From Notospermus geniculatus (taxonomy: Eukaryota; Nemertea; Pilidiophora; Heteronemertea; Lineidae): a DNA stretch of 64,000 bases. Below are positions 24,175-35,925 of this stretch, one piece after another (positions within the stretch are counted from its first letter, which is position 1; every line of letters begins with the position of its first letter). The stretch lies in the NCBI GenBank assembly GCA_002633025.1, contig NMRB01000471.1:53648-117647 (forward strand), in the 5' to 3' direction. The notes beneath the pieces were generated by a model that saw only the letters and a program-made list of their open reading frames with translations, was not told where the DNA came from and ran no database searches. The translations under genes were made by a program, and so were the position numbers.

Positions 24175-26021
24175 ATGAAGTTATTTATTATTGCTGCCGT
24201 TATTGCTTGTGCTTGGGCAGATAAAGTCCCATTCAAGGACTGTGGTAAGTTAGTCCTTGCTCGATTTATCACTGGAATCTCAGTAACATGCGATTAGTTC
24301 TCATCAAAGCCAAGGCCTATTTCCATGTTTCGACGCTATACTTCTGTCCCGTTTTTCATATTTCTTGGTGTTTATAGATGAGTTGCATAATGCCGTTTGA
24401 CCACCGCATTGTTGCGACGCGTCTTTTGATTCGTTCGTCAGGCAAAACCACGGCGTCATGACGTTTGACTTTGGTGGCGTTGCTGTGACAATGAAACTCA
24501 TCTGTAATTTCATTGGCTCGATAAGATTCTGTATTTCAACATTTTTTTGTGTTTGCTTCAGGGTCCACGGATGGGAAGATAACCTCGGTGAACGTGAGCG
24601 GATGCAAGGCTTTCCCTTGTCAACTGCCACACAATAAGAATGTCACCGTGGCAGTTGAATTCACCTCCAGTAGGTATATTCTGGTGACGGCAATAACACA
24701 TCGTTCCAACGATGATCATCATTCGAATACAAAATATCAATTTTTGTGAGCGCCCTCATACATCGATTACAAAGAATCGAAACCCTTTTGTTGTTCAACT
24801 AAACTTGATCTGGGAACATATTCTTCAAAATTAATGCTGAAGTTCTATATCAGTTTCTATTCATCTGCCTACTGTTCCTAGAAAAAGTCTTCTTGAACAC
24901 ACTATTTTACAACTTCTAACAATCAAGGAAGACCATTGGTTCTCAGCAATGGACGCCCCACCGAACCAAAGTGTGGAGCGGCCCAAATTCAAATGTCTCA
25001 CTTGAATCATCATCAAGGACTTGGAAGCTGGGCCCTAACCCTAACCCCACTGGTCCACAAGATATTTTTATTAATTGGGGAACTGAGTACATATATATCG
25101 GGTATATATCCACTGTGATTAGTAGGTCTACCGGTAATTTATAAAAAGACAAAAACATTGTAAGTTGTTAAGTCTGATTTCACGCCCTCCGTTTTCTAGA
25201 CGTACAGACCTCGACTGCGACTGCTGTAGTCCATGGGGTAATTATGGGTGTACCTATTGCTTTCCCCATCCCACAGCAAGACGGATGTAAGTCCGGCCTC
25301 ACTTGTCCCGTGGCGGCGAAATCCACGCAGACGTACACGAGCTCAATCTTCGTCTCACCAAAATACCCCAAGGTAAGAAATACACCTCAAATAGGCCAAC
25401 GAAGTCCAGGTGAAGCGCATATCGGCCTCAATAGCTTGAATTAAAACGGTACAATGTTCAGGGAAGTGGCGGCTGATTTAACCAACACAACCGAAACATG
25501 TGACAGGATGAATGTGATTGGCTGGTTCGGTCACATGGTACCACTATCATCGGAAATGGCCACTTGAACGCCCAATGCTGACGACACAAAATGGAATATC
25601 ACAGACTCTGCAAAAATCCTCCTACTATACGAGTGATCAGCTCAAACTCTCTTTACTTGGAAGCTCGCAGAAAAGCATCAAAATATGATTTTCCGGTGCA
25701 TATAGAGACGTCACATTTCCATGACGACACGCGATGCCGCCATATTGGCCGCCAAATGTCAAGCGACGTCACGGCATGAACACAGCGTCAACACACAGAT
25801 CGTGACGTTAAAATTCATGACGTGATTGTTTTGACGTCACCGCAGGCTATTTGACGGCTAAGATGGCCGATTCTTTGCAGCCACGTGACCGTTTCGTGAC
25901 GTCAGTGAAGAACCTGTCAGTTTTTGTGTTTCAGCTTAAACTGGTGGTGAAGTGGGAGCTCAAGGATGATGCCAAAAATGACCTGTTTTGTTTCGTTGTA
26001 CCCGCTGAAATCACGGACTGA
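24175..26021 (+). CDS. NPC2: NPC2 (Niemann-Pick C2 sterol carrier), copy A
   Basis: NPC2 is a secreted/lysosomal ML-domain protein that binds cholesterol in the lysosome lumen and hands it to NPC1. Exons are 24175-24244, 24562-24669, 25200-25372 and 25935-26021, all GT-AG with matching phases, giving 145 residues (human: 151). A hydrophobic signal peptide (1-15) precedes DKVPFKDCGSTDG. All six cysteines of the fold are present: C23, C38/C43, the pair in DGCKSGLTC, and LFCF near the end. The diagnostic VVHGVIMGVPIAFPIPQQDG and LKLVVKWELKDD are clear. N-glycosylation sequons are N34-V-S, equivalent to the conserved human site at N58, and N50-V-T. The start is the only ATG in frame ahead of the signal peptide. 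A TATA box lies 52 bases upstream. A CRE-rich mobile element ends 19 bases before exon 4. ATTAAA at 26161 is a possible poly(A) signal. Confidence 0.95.
25701..25915 (+). mobile_element. CRE-rich MITE, copy 1 (NPC2 intron 3)
   Basis: It shares GACGTCACATTTCCATGACG and the end GTCAGTGAAGAACCT with the copies at 35605, 38705 (inverted), 39755 (inverted), 44930 and 46923. It contains two TGACGTCA octamers and several TGACG half sites. It lies in the last intron of NPC2 and ends just before the polypyrimidine tract of the exon 4 acceptor. Confidence 0.8.
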
Positions 26022-28076
26022 ACACGGATCAAATAAGGAGTGACGCGTCGTCAAGACAATCATCTGTAGCCTAATTTGACTTAAATTATCCTTAAATTCA
26101 TATGAATATGAATACACACGAATATCTGTACAAACCGGTTTGTAATGATTTTTATGATTCATTAAAGAAACCTGGATACACGTGGTTTTACCTTGTTCAG
26201 ATTTTGGGTTGGTTTACCGTTTTTTCATAAGATTTCTTCTATGTCATATACATTTCAACACTAGCCATCGTGAAATACACTAGGTGTAGCTATCAGATAA
26301 GGGACAGGGGTAGCTCTATCTGGAAAAAACAAAATAGACTTTGTCACCGACGTTCGAGGGGTGAATACTCAGCCTTGCCGTCGAAAGAGGAGATGGGACA
26401 CTTCTGTATGGCCAAGGCCTAGTGAGGGCTGTTAGTGCCGAGGTACCAGTGCGGGCCGAATGAACCGGGATTCTTTCTGATAAATTGAACACCCGGACGA
26501 GTATTTTGATCTGAAATCAACGGAGGTCGAAATGGACGTTTTGATGGTGAGAATGTAAAGAAAAAGACAAGTATTTTTTGATGTTTGATGTTGCTCATGG
26601 AAGTTATTCAACTACAGAATCACAATGCAGGAACGTCGCAGTCTACAATCCCCAGAATAACATCTTTATTCCAAAATAACCAACAAGTCCACTTTTTATT
26701 TTCATTTTGTCGTACATAAGTATATGAACATTGTGCGAATATACGTTATACCTCCATGGTTGATAGCTCCGTTCGGATAATTTGCAAGAAGTTCGCTCTC
26801 TGTGCATAAATTACGGCAGTGATGTCATCCATAATAGTCCTGCTGGTTCTTGTTTCGCCCGATAGAGAGCGCCATGCTGTCACCAGCAAGATGTCTCATT
26901 CGTCTTCTCGTGTTCACGTCATTTCCGTTCGCATGATAGAAATTTATGAAGAATAAAGTGCAGAGCGGGATTATTTTATGCACACGAAACTGAATGAATA
27001 CCTATACACTTTATAAATATAAGCACGTCTATTTACACAGGTATTTCGGCCATTACGTAATCACAGCCAGCTGAAGGGCCATAGGAAAGGATCGTTTGTT
27101 TCCAGAAATCACCACCAGGCGGCGCTAGGAGCAAAATCATCCATGTTGGATAGAGAGACAGGTCCACATAGCTGATGTGGTGGTGGGAATCCTGGCGCCG
27201 TGAATGCGAAACTGGAAACAAACGATTTGGAAAGCTTTGACAATGGAATCAGCTAAGATTAGTTTCCAAAATGGCGCAGGGCGGGCAAATCTGGCCATTT
27301 TGGACGCCACTATAGCTCCACCTGGTGGTGGAAAGATACCTCATTCAGAAAGGAAGGCTTGACTGCGCTTTTTTACTCCGATCGAGGCGCATTATTAAAA
27401 CGATAGGGTGAATTTTCGCTACACTTTCGAATCCTTTAATCTCTCCACCACCAGGGGTAAATTCCATGCTACATTTTAATTAAGGGGGATCACTCGAGTG
27501 GTTTAACCTCAAAAACAGCGGTGACTCCCTTGAAGTCGACGTGATTAGGTTTTGTATCGTCACTAGGCAAAGCAATTTACATTCGGCTTTAATAAAATAT
27601 CTGACAGGCTCCTGTAATAAAATAGATTTTATTCCTATTTTGTTAAAATTGAAGGCGGTTCCTCGGTTACTTTGAGAAAAACATGAGTATGAGGCCAACC
27701 GATCAAGTTCCCCTATGTTTTGTTTAGATCAAAACGCCCTCTGGGCAATAGCTGACTGAAATCACACAAAACCAAAGGCAGGACATTGTTCATCGACTCA
27801 ACATGTCACATAAATTGTGCACTCCACCATGGTGGTGTCCAAAGGTTACTCCATGAGCTAGACCCATGTCTCACCATTGTCAACCGCAGCATGGTTCCAA
27901 AAATTATCGGGCAAATCGTGTCGTAAAAATGTTCTCCGGTACGGGGTATAATAAAAAGTTTGAAATTGAAATGTGACTTAAAATAATCCTACAGTAATAA
28001 TACACCTTGCGTGACCTCTCTACACGGTGGGAGTTTATGAATCACTGAGGGATTCAGAGGAGTCCAATCGGGGATT
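26022..28076. other. Convergent intergenic region of NPC2 and the LDLa gene (copy A)
   Basis: It holds the 3' flanks of both genes. CTCF-like motifs lie at 27112-27126 (CCACCAGGCGGCGCT), 27314-27328 (complement of CCACCAGGTGGAGCT) and 27448-27457. An inverted pair ATCGTTTGTTTCCAG / CTGGAAACAAACGAT brackets about 27090-27226. No further coding exon was recognised. Confidence 0.5.
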
Positions 28077-28628
28077 TCAATTGTAGAAGCCGCTCTTCAA
28101 CAGACGTCCAAACATAAACTTGGTTTCCTCCCACGCGCTGTCGGGCATTCCCATTCTTCTCAAAGCATTCTCGTCCCCAGTTCGGATAGCCTTCAGTGCC
28201 GTTTTCAGGTTCTTCATTTGTGTACTATTCAATCCAACTCGTCGCCTGAAAATTTCTATCGATGGGCTCACTGAAAAACAGAGTCAGAAAGTTTGAGTGT
28301 GGGGTCCGGTAGCTTTCTTCACAAATGGTTCGAATTCAATTTGAACATGACTGTTGTTGGAGATATCGAGTATGTACGGTTGTGACGTGGTCTTGACTGA
28401 GGCTTTTGATGTCTCAGCGGACGGTGGAGCCGGAGCGATAAACCAGGTGTGGTAGGCCTGTATATATTTAACATCCAAAGTTTCAAGGTTTGCATTACGA
28501 CAATGGACGTGTTTTGACATCGTACCTGCGAGGTAATGGACAATTCTATCCACATCTTGTTCTCCAAGAAGGTGGGGAAGGATCCACTTTCTTTCCTTCG
28601 TTATGAATTTTTTCATGTCGTCTGCTGG
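28077..28628 (-). pseudogene. LDLa-domain secreted protein, 3' exons, cut by contig join (copy A)
   Basis: The last coding exon is 28270-28077 (stop TGA), preceded by an exon whose 3' part is 28628-28526. The latter is cut 11 bases short of its acceptor by the N at 28629. The complete version is at 37988-39216. I regard this as an assembly-truncated allele, not a biological pseudogene. Compared with copy B it has one 5-base difference in the intron. Confidence 0.8.
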
Positions 28629-28629
28629 N
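28629..28629. other. Single-N contig junction
   Basis: One N separates the end of copy A from the start of copy B. On its left an exon of the LDLa gene is cut; on its right the sequence restarts inside the last PLAT exon. Confidence 0.95.
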
Positions 28630-28667
28630 TGAAGACGAGAATGCTGAATGTTAAACTGGGGAAGTAG
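28630..28667 (+). pseudogene. 3' end of the last PLAT exon (copy B fragment)
   Basis: The final codons of the PLAT protein (ending RMLNVKLGK, then TAG at 28665-28667) reappear without the preceding exons. The fragment begins exactly at the single N, as expected for an assembly join. Confidence 0.85.
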
Positions 28668-29870
28668 CAGCGTGTGGAGGTTGAGCAGCGTGTGGAGGTT
28701 GAGCAGCGTGTGGAGGTTGAGCAGTGTGTGGAGGTGGAGCAGCAGTGTGTGGAGGTCGGGTTGAGCAGTGTGTGGCAGTTGTGTTCGTTTGACAAGTCTT
28801 GTGTTAAAGATGCTTGTTGGATGCTCCTGATCTCATGATGTGCTGGGCAGAAGTTCAGGTTTCTTTGTGAATAAAAGACCTACGATCTACTAATTGCATG
28901 AAATGTTAGGTACTGACCATAATGATGATCACAGTCATGTTCTACTCGGTGTAAGACCCTTTTTCTTTCTGAATAAAAGACGAATGGTCTACTAATTGCA
29001 TGAAACGTCAGGTACTGACAGCCCTCCTGCTAAACCATACTGAATGAACATTGCAGTTTTAGATGCATCCTTCCCTCAGTTGCATGATTTTTCTTAACTG
29101 TCCTCCATCTGTAGTGCCAAACTTCCCAAAAGGTGTCTCACTTCATGCCACATATTGGTGTCTGCAAGAAGTTAGGTGTCTCTCCTTACAACAGACAGTG
29201 ATGTTACAACACGCCACCATGACTGGTGGCGTTCAGTCCATCTAGCATCTGCTGATAGTAGGAATCTGCAGTCAGATGGTACCATTGGCACCTGGCACAA
29301 GTGTGAGAGGTCAGATACCATTGGCACCTGGCACAAGTGTGAGAGGTCAGATGGTACCATTGGCACCAGGCACAAGTGTGAGAGGTCAGATGGTACCATT
29401 GGCACCTGGCACAAGTGTGAGAGGTCAGATGGTACCATTGGCACTTGGCACAAGTGTGAGAGGTCAGATGGTAGGCCTACCATTGGCACCTGGCACAAGT
29501 GTGAGAGGTCAGATGGTACCATTGGCACCTGGCACAAGTGTGAGAGGTCAGATGGTACCATTGGCACATACATGTATGTGACAGATCAGATGGTATCAGT
29601 GTCAAACTGTAGGCTACAGATCAGATGGCACTGGACACATGGGTACAGATCAGATGACACCAGGCACATGGGTGACAGATCAGATGGCCCCCTGGCACAT
29701 GGCTGGCACATGGGTACAGATCAGATGGCACCATTATCAAGCGGTACAAATCAGTTGGCACCTGGCACAGGTTTGACAGATCAGATGGTGGCACTGGCAT
29801 CTGGCACAGAATGAATGACAGATTAGATGGTACCATTTGCACCTGGCACAATCAATGACAGATCAGATTT
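28668..29870. repeat. Minisatellites of copy B, expanded 39-bp unit
   Basis: The GTGTGGAGGTTGAGC repeat is followed at 29270-29570 by about eight units containing GGTACCATTGGCACCTGGCA and CAAGTGTGAGAGGTCAGAT. Copy A has only about two units at the matching place. The 212-codon plus frame and the 133-codon minus frame here arise because 39 is a multiple of three. Confidence 0.85.
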
Positions 29871-30794
29871 GAAGTGAGGTGCCTGATGGTCTTTGTTAAA
29901 GTCTGTATTGTTAAGATGTTGTTTCTCTTTTAATCGATGATCTTATTTATGAGTGTGCACCATATTTATTCTTGATGCCAAAATGAGCTTTGTTATATTG
30001 GACGATGATCTGATATGAGAACATTCGATCTGTATGAGCATAAACTGATCGAGGGAGTCTATGTTTTGAGTCGAGCCAAATCAAAACTTATCCGTCCACA
30101 AGAGAGGTTTGAGAATGACACGTTGATGTGCATCATCAGCTCTTCACCAGTATTACATACAGGCCTATACACTCTTGCCAAAGTCTATTTATGTTCCTGT
30201 AAATGTTGAAGAATGAAATATAAATGGATATTTTCATTAAAAACACTTCTTTCTCAGTTCAATATCATTATCAGTCAGTCATGACTGTCACCTTGCCGGT
30301 AAGTTGGTTTCACTATCAGTCAGTCATGACTGTCACCTTGCCCATAAGTTGGCTTCACGGACATTTCATTTGATCTCAGACAGAAATTCCAAGGATTTCG
30401 AAGGCAACAGTCAGTCATGACCGACCATCCACTGTCCAGATTCGTCGAAGATGCCACTAGACGATTTCACGATCACAATGAATGCGAGTTCACCCTGTGT
30501 TTACCGGTACAGTCATCGATTATCAAAGGAACTATGGCCTACGTATCTTGAAAAAGTCAGCGAATTTTTCTGAAAGTCTTAGATAGTATAGTAAAGTATA
30601 GGGAGGCTATATATAATTTGAAACTTTATTCCAATGGTAACAAATCTACGCATGTCACAGGACACGGCTCTCCCGAACAGCCCCACCCAGTTTCACTCTT
30701 GTAATAAGAGAACAGACTAAAAAAAGATAGAGACGGGTGTAATCTTTCAGGCAAATATCAAGTTCTTGGGAGTAAATGTACTTTGTGTCATTGT

Positions 30795-31034
30795 TATATA
30801 AATTGAGCGTCGCCTTCCTCGGCCTTCACGTCCTTAGGCAACCTTTCAACCATGGTCGGCTCTGAGCAGAAGCTGGAGGCTGGTTACTGCTCGTGTGATC
30901 GGTGTAGGCCGCGGGGACCAAGGATAGAACTGGTTATGGTCTATAACGGAGAACAGTTTTACTGGACATGGGCTTTTCTCTTTCCCTCGTCGACGTATCC
31001 TTATCAACCGATCACCGCACCGTCGCTGGCGTAG
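30795..31034 (+). other. TATA box plus 60-codon open frame (copy B)
   Basis: Same arrangement as 19592-19831: TATATAAAT at 30795-30803 and an identical 60-codon frame at 30852-31034. Unrecognised. Confidence 0.3.
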
Positions 31035-31065
31035 GGGAAGTGTGTTCTGACACGTTTCACGCCCG

Positions 31066-31377
31066 CTGTGTAGAGGGAAGTGAAACGTCGTAAGCCCGCA
31101 GGTGTAGAGGGAAGTGAAACGTCGTAAGCCCGCTGGTGTAGAGGGAAGTGAAACGTCGTAAGACCGCTGGTGTAGAGGGAAGTGAAACGTCGTAAGCCCG
31201 CTGAGTAGAGGGAAGTGAAACGTCGTAAGCCCGCTGCTGGTGTAGAGGACAGCGAAACGTAACCCCGCTGGTGTAGACGAAGTGAAATGTCGTACGTCCG
31301 CGGTGGTAGAGGAAAGTGAAATGTAACATCGCTGGTGTATGAGAGGGAGGGAAGTGAAACGTTTTACGCTCGCTGGT
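31066..31377. repeat. 34-bp minisatellite (copy B)
   Basis: The units match 19862-20026 for five repeats, then become irregular (GAGGACAGCGAAACGT, GACGAAGTGAAATGTCG) before ending near 31377. Copy B thus shows what lies just inside the copy A gap. Confidence 0.85.
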
Positions 31378-31452
31378 GCAAGGAAGTGCATCATGAATCT
31401 TTCTGACGTCGAGAACGAGATGCTGATGATAAGAGCCACGGAAGCATCCTAA

Positions 31453-31792
31453 AGGCGGCCTTCCACCTGAAAGTTTTCTGTCGCAATTTTCCTTATGGAA
31501 ACCTGTGGAAAATTGTCAGACACTCTGTTGCAGGTGGTCCAAAATTTGCTCGTGTGTCCATTGTTAAGGACTGCCGGGTATTGTTCGAAAAGATTGCAGA
31601 CATTTCTGGCCAGGAATAGAACATGTGCTATTCCAAGCAATAACTGTCGGACACTAAAATAACTGGCTGACATAATCTTTAAAGGCCTCTTCCACGCTAC
31701 ATAAATTGATCACGCAACAGAGTATCTGACAATTTTCTATAAGTTTACAAAAGGAAAATTGCGACAGAAAACTTTCAGGTGGAAGTCCGCCC
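31453..31792. mobile_element. PIF/Harbinger-like non-autonomous element
   Basis: The terminal inverted repeats of about 40 bp both contain CTTCCACCTGAAAGTTTTCT in opposite orientations. The element is flanked by TAA (31450-31452 and 31793-31795), matching the TWA target of PIF/Harbinger transposons. No transposase frame is present, so it is a MITE. The match to that superfamily rests on the target site only. Confidence 0.6.
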
Positions 31793-32788
31793 TAATACTC
31801 CGTTTCTTCACTGGCTCAAAGCAACTCAAATCCGACGTCTTCCTGTTAGTACGGTGGAGAATTGGCCTTCCGTGCCTTCTTGCCGTACATGAGAACAACA
31901 TTTTAAAGAATGATGGATTCCAGTTTACCGACATTTTTTGGAGATTCGTTGACCGTACACCGGCAGAGGGATCACTCGAAAGGCTTTTAGTAATGAGTAG
32001 GCCTACTACCGGTAACTTCGACCAGATGTACCGGGGTATATGCATAATATGATATTCGAGGGAGACTCACAACTTTCCTCTGATGTCCAAAATCGTTTAT
32101 TCAATGTGACCATTCTGCATCATTAACTCTTGTTCAGACTCCAAGCATGAGTGGTCTTAACTTATTCCTTGTGTCAGAGTTACAGGATTTCCCTACTTGA
32201 AGTTACCATCAATGATATTGAAAAAAACTCCCATTACATGTGTATTCATCATAATAACTTACGTATAGCTAGGCCTACTTGATTCTGACTGATGAATCAT
32301 TAATAACGGTACGCCGATAATCAAATGTCACTGACACATGATAAGGAGATCTAGGCGACTATTAAGGTGTATTTCAATGAGACGGATGAAGACTGAAGAC
32401 ATCTCAATACGTCTGCCTGGGACACTTGAAGTCACTTGCCTTAACTCTCATCACAGATTAACGTTTGAGCACCTTGTGTAGATGAAGAATTTTAGCTCTT
32501 CAATAACTCCTTATAGTGCCTTCTCCTTCACGGTCAAAGTACGGTAAGGGAACTCAAAGCGGACTGAATAGGGCAGCTGTGCTCAGTTCCAATTGCCACC
32601 AGCAGATGTCGCTCGTAAAATGATCGCTGTGCTGTCCAATGAGGACCATAACCCACTGCCTCAATAGGTGTCACTAGTGATTAACACTATTCAATTGAAA
32701 GGGACATTCAGGTCGTGATCAATTCCCACACAAAATGCGTCCATTTAAGAGGATCAGGTTACGATGTGCTGCCCTCTGTCGTAGCTAT

Positions 32789-32973
32789 NNNNNNNNNNNN
32801 NNNNNNNNNNNNNNNNNNNNNNNNNNNNNNNNNNNNNNNNNNNNNNNNNNNNNNNNNNNNNNNNNNNNNNNNNNNNNNNNNNNNNNNNNNNNNNNNNNNN
32901 NNNNNNNNNNNNNNNNNNNNNNNNNNNNNNNNNNNNNNNNNNNNNNNNNNNNNNNNNNNNNNNNNNNNNNNNN
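32789..32973. other. Assembly gap (185 N)
   Basis: It lies where copy A has the palindromic repeat array (22020-23236). Read-through frames are not genes. Confidence 0.95.
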
Positions 32974-33705
32974 ATTGTCGTGAGTTTTCTGCCTCGCGGG
33001 GCAAAAAACTCACCGAAAAATACGCACACACGCGAGCTATCTGCTGAGCAAACGGTCTCGAATGACTTTTTGCTCAGCAGGTTGCTGAGCAGGCTGAATA
33101 CAGTGTGCGGCAGGCTTAATACAGAAACGTGTCCGCCTCATTCTTGGGAAACCAACAGACGCCATATTGCCACGGTTTACATAAGGTTGTTTTAAATGAT
33201 GTGGGTTACCTCGTCAACTTCGTTGATAACACGCAGTATCACAATCAACAAATAGACTATGTAAGAAAACATCATTCATAATACTGCTCTAACGGTGGTC
33301 AGCATGTGATACGGCTGGATATCTTCCCAGACAAGCATGTTTGACGAAGACGGCGGAGGATGTCCCTTGCTCTTTCTGACCCCACGCAGATCGTGAGCCC
33401 GACTTTTGTCTTTGGAACGAGATCAGAATACCGTACGCATTGCCGAGGTCAATACTCAATCTCCCCCGCAGTGCCGTATCTTCCCGATGCTCCACCTACG
33501 ACAGTAAGGTAACCGATTGACCTCTGGTAGGAGATTGGTCAACACCGTGCGAAAGATGCAAGAAGGGAGACAAGCACATGTTCATGTAGAGCCCGGATTT
33601 CTCAAGTTGTTATTAACAATTTAATTAATAATTTTCATAAACGTAGCCTATAACGTATAATAATCACACAAAATACGGTGAAAAGTATCGGAAATAACTC
33701 ATATT

Positions 33706-33804
33706 AGGGAAGCTCCGTATCGTCGGTCCTTAATAGAAAATGCATTAGCTCGATACGTCATACGTGATACGGACCGACGATATGGAGCTTTGCCGGAAGT
33801 CCCT
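33706..33804. mobile_element. Small TIR element present only in copy B
   Basis: AGGGAAGCTCCGTATCGTCG and the complementary right end ending TCCCT form a 99-bp element flanked by ATT (33703-33705 and 33805-33807). Copy A has the single ATT at about 23934-23936, so this is a clean empty-site/filled-site pair with a 3-bp duplication. It lies about 250 bases before the NPC2 start codon. Confidence 0.85.
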
Positions 33805-34001
33805 ATTGATATTTTCAGGCTATCGAAAATGGCCAAAGATTCCCAGAACTCAGGGAAAGAAGCAGCTGACGAAAGATACGACGCCTGGTCATGAACTCCG
33901 TCAATGGTCACGCCATCATTCTCCTCTTCCATTGGTGGAAAGCAGAACCGGGACGTCACCCTTATTGGAGGAGAGCAGAGGATGTCGGCCATTAGGGAGG
34001 G

Positions 34002-34009
34002 TATAAGTA
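34002..34009 (+). promoter_or_regulatory. TATA box of NPC2 (copy B)
   Basis: TATAAGTA, 52 bases before the start codon, as in copy A. Confidence 0.7.
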
Positions 34010-34053
34010 CCGCGTCGCGGTCACACCTCAAACAGATGATACCCGCTGAGAAG

Positions 34054-35925
34054 ATGAAGTTATTTATTATTGCTGCCGTTATTGCTTGTGCTTGGGCAGA
34101 TAAAGTCCCATTCAAGGACTGTGGTAAGTTAGTCCTTGCTCGATTTATCACTGGAATCTCAGTAACAAGCGATTAGTTCTCATCAAAGCCAAGGCCTATT
34201 TCCATGTTTCGACGCTATACTTCTGTCCCGTTTTTCATACATGTATTTCTTGGTGTTTATAGATGAGTTGCATAATGCCGTTTTGACCACCGCATTGTTG
34301 CGACGCGTCTTTTGATTCGTTCGTCAGGCAAAACCACGGCGTCATGACGTTTGACTTTGATGACGTTGCTGTGACAATAACCTAATTCGATTTCTGCAAC
34401 TCATCTGTAATTTCATTGACTCGATAAGATTCTGTATTTCAACATTTTTTTGTGTTTGCTTCAGGGTCCACGGATGGGAAGATAACCTCGGTGGACGTGA
34501 GCGGATGCAAGGCTTTCCCTTGTCAACTGCCACACAATAAGAATGTCACCGTGGCAGTTGAATTCACCTCCAGTAGGTATATTCTAGTGACCTCAATAAC
34601 ACATCATTCCAACGATGATCATCATTCGAATACAAAATCACCAATTTTTGTGAGCGCCCTCATACATCGATTACAAAGAATCGAAACCCTTTTGTTGTTC
34701 AACTAAACTTGATCTGGGAACATATTCTTCAAAATTAATGCTGAAGTTCTATATCAGTTTCTATTCATCTGCCTACTGTTCCTAGAAAAAGTCTTCTTGA
34801 ACACACTATTTTACAACTTCTAACAATCAAGGAAGACCATTGGTTCTCAGCAATGGACGCCCCACCGAACCAAAGTGTGGAGCGGCCCAAATTCAAATGT
34901 CTCACTTGAATCATCATCAAGGACTTGGAAGCTGGGCCCTAACCCTAACCCCACTGGTCCACAAGATATTTTTATTAATTGGGGAACTGAGTACATATAT
35001 ATCGGGTATATATCCACTGTGATTAGTAGGTCTACCGGTAATTTATAAAAAGACAAAAACATTGTAAGTTGTTAAGTCTGATTTCACGCCCTCCGTTTTC
35101 TAGACGTACAGACCTCGACTGCGACTGCTGTAGTCCATGGGGTAATTATGGGTGTACCTATTGCTTTCCCCATCCCACAGCAAGACGGATGTAAGTCCGG
35201 CCTCACTTGTCCCGTGGCGGCGAAATCCACGCAGACGTACACGAGCTCAATCTTCGTCTCACCAAAATACCCCAAGGTAAGAAATACACCTCAAATAGGC
35301 CAACGAAGTCCAGGTGAAGCGCATATCGGCCTCAATAGCTTGAATTAAAACGGTACAATGTTCAGGGAAGTGGCGGCTGATTTAACCAACACAACCGAAA
35401 CATGTGACAGGATGAATGTGATTGGCTGGTTCGGTCACATGGTACCACTATCATCGGAAATGGCCACTTGAACGCCCAATGCTGACGACACAAAATGGAA
35501 TATCACAGACTCTGCAAAAATCCTCCTACTATACGAGTGATCAGCTCAAACTCTCTTTACTTGGAAGCTCGCAGAAAAGCATCAAAATATGATTTTCCGG
35601 TGCATATAGAGACGTCACATTTCCATGACGACACGCGATGCCGCCATATTGGCCGCCAAATGTCAAGCGACGTCACGGCATGAACACAGCGTCAACACAC
35701 AGATCGTGACGTTAAAATTCATGACGTGATTGTTTTGACGTCACCGCAGGCTATTTGACGGCTAAGATGGCCGATTCTTTGCAGCCACGTGACCGTTTCG
35801 TGACGTCAGTGAAGAACCTGTCAGTTTTTGTGTTTCAGCTTAAACTGGTGGTGAAGTGGGAGCTCAAGGATGATGCCAAAAATGACCTGTTTTGTTTCGT
35901 TGTACCCGCTGAAATCACGGACTGA
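34054..35925 (+). CDS. NPC2: NPC2 sterol carrier, copy B (N34D variant)
   Basis: Exons are 34054-34123, 34465-34572, 35104-35276 and 35839-35925, with the same structure and length (145 residues) as copy A. All six cysteines and the sterol-pocket segments are kept. The visible protein difference is GAC at 34494-34496 in place of AAC, turning V-N-V-S into V-D-V-S. This removes the glycosylation sequon equivalent to human N58, which is the conserved one in the family. N50-V-T remains. Synonymous and intronic differences to copy A are few. A private MITE sits about 250 bases upstream. I take this as the second allele of one locus; a true paralogue cannot be excluded from sequence alone. Confidence 0.93.
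35605..35819 (+). mobile_element. CRE-rich MITE, copy 2
   Basis: Same element and position (NPC2 intron 3) as 25701-25915. Confidence 0.8.

Larger units (their letters stand above)
17456..28628. repeat. 10-kb duplicated block, copy A
   Basis: This block is repeated almost base for base from 28630 to about 38534. It runs from inside the last PLAT exon, over the minisatellites, a gap (20027-20897) and NPC2, into the middle exon of the LDLa gene, where it stops at the single N at 28629. Long stretches (for example 24940-28250 against 34844-38160) are nearly identical. Other parts differ by element insertions and repeat number. Confidence 0.9.

Noticed and set aside
29176-29814. 212-codon plus-strand and 133-codon minus-strand open frames
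   Set aside because: They lie wholly in a 39-bp minisatellite whose length is a multiple of three, so several frames stay open by chance.
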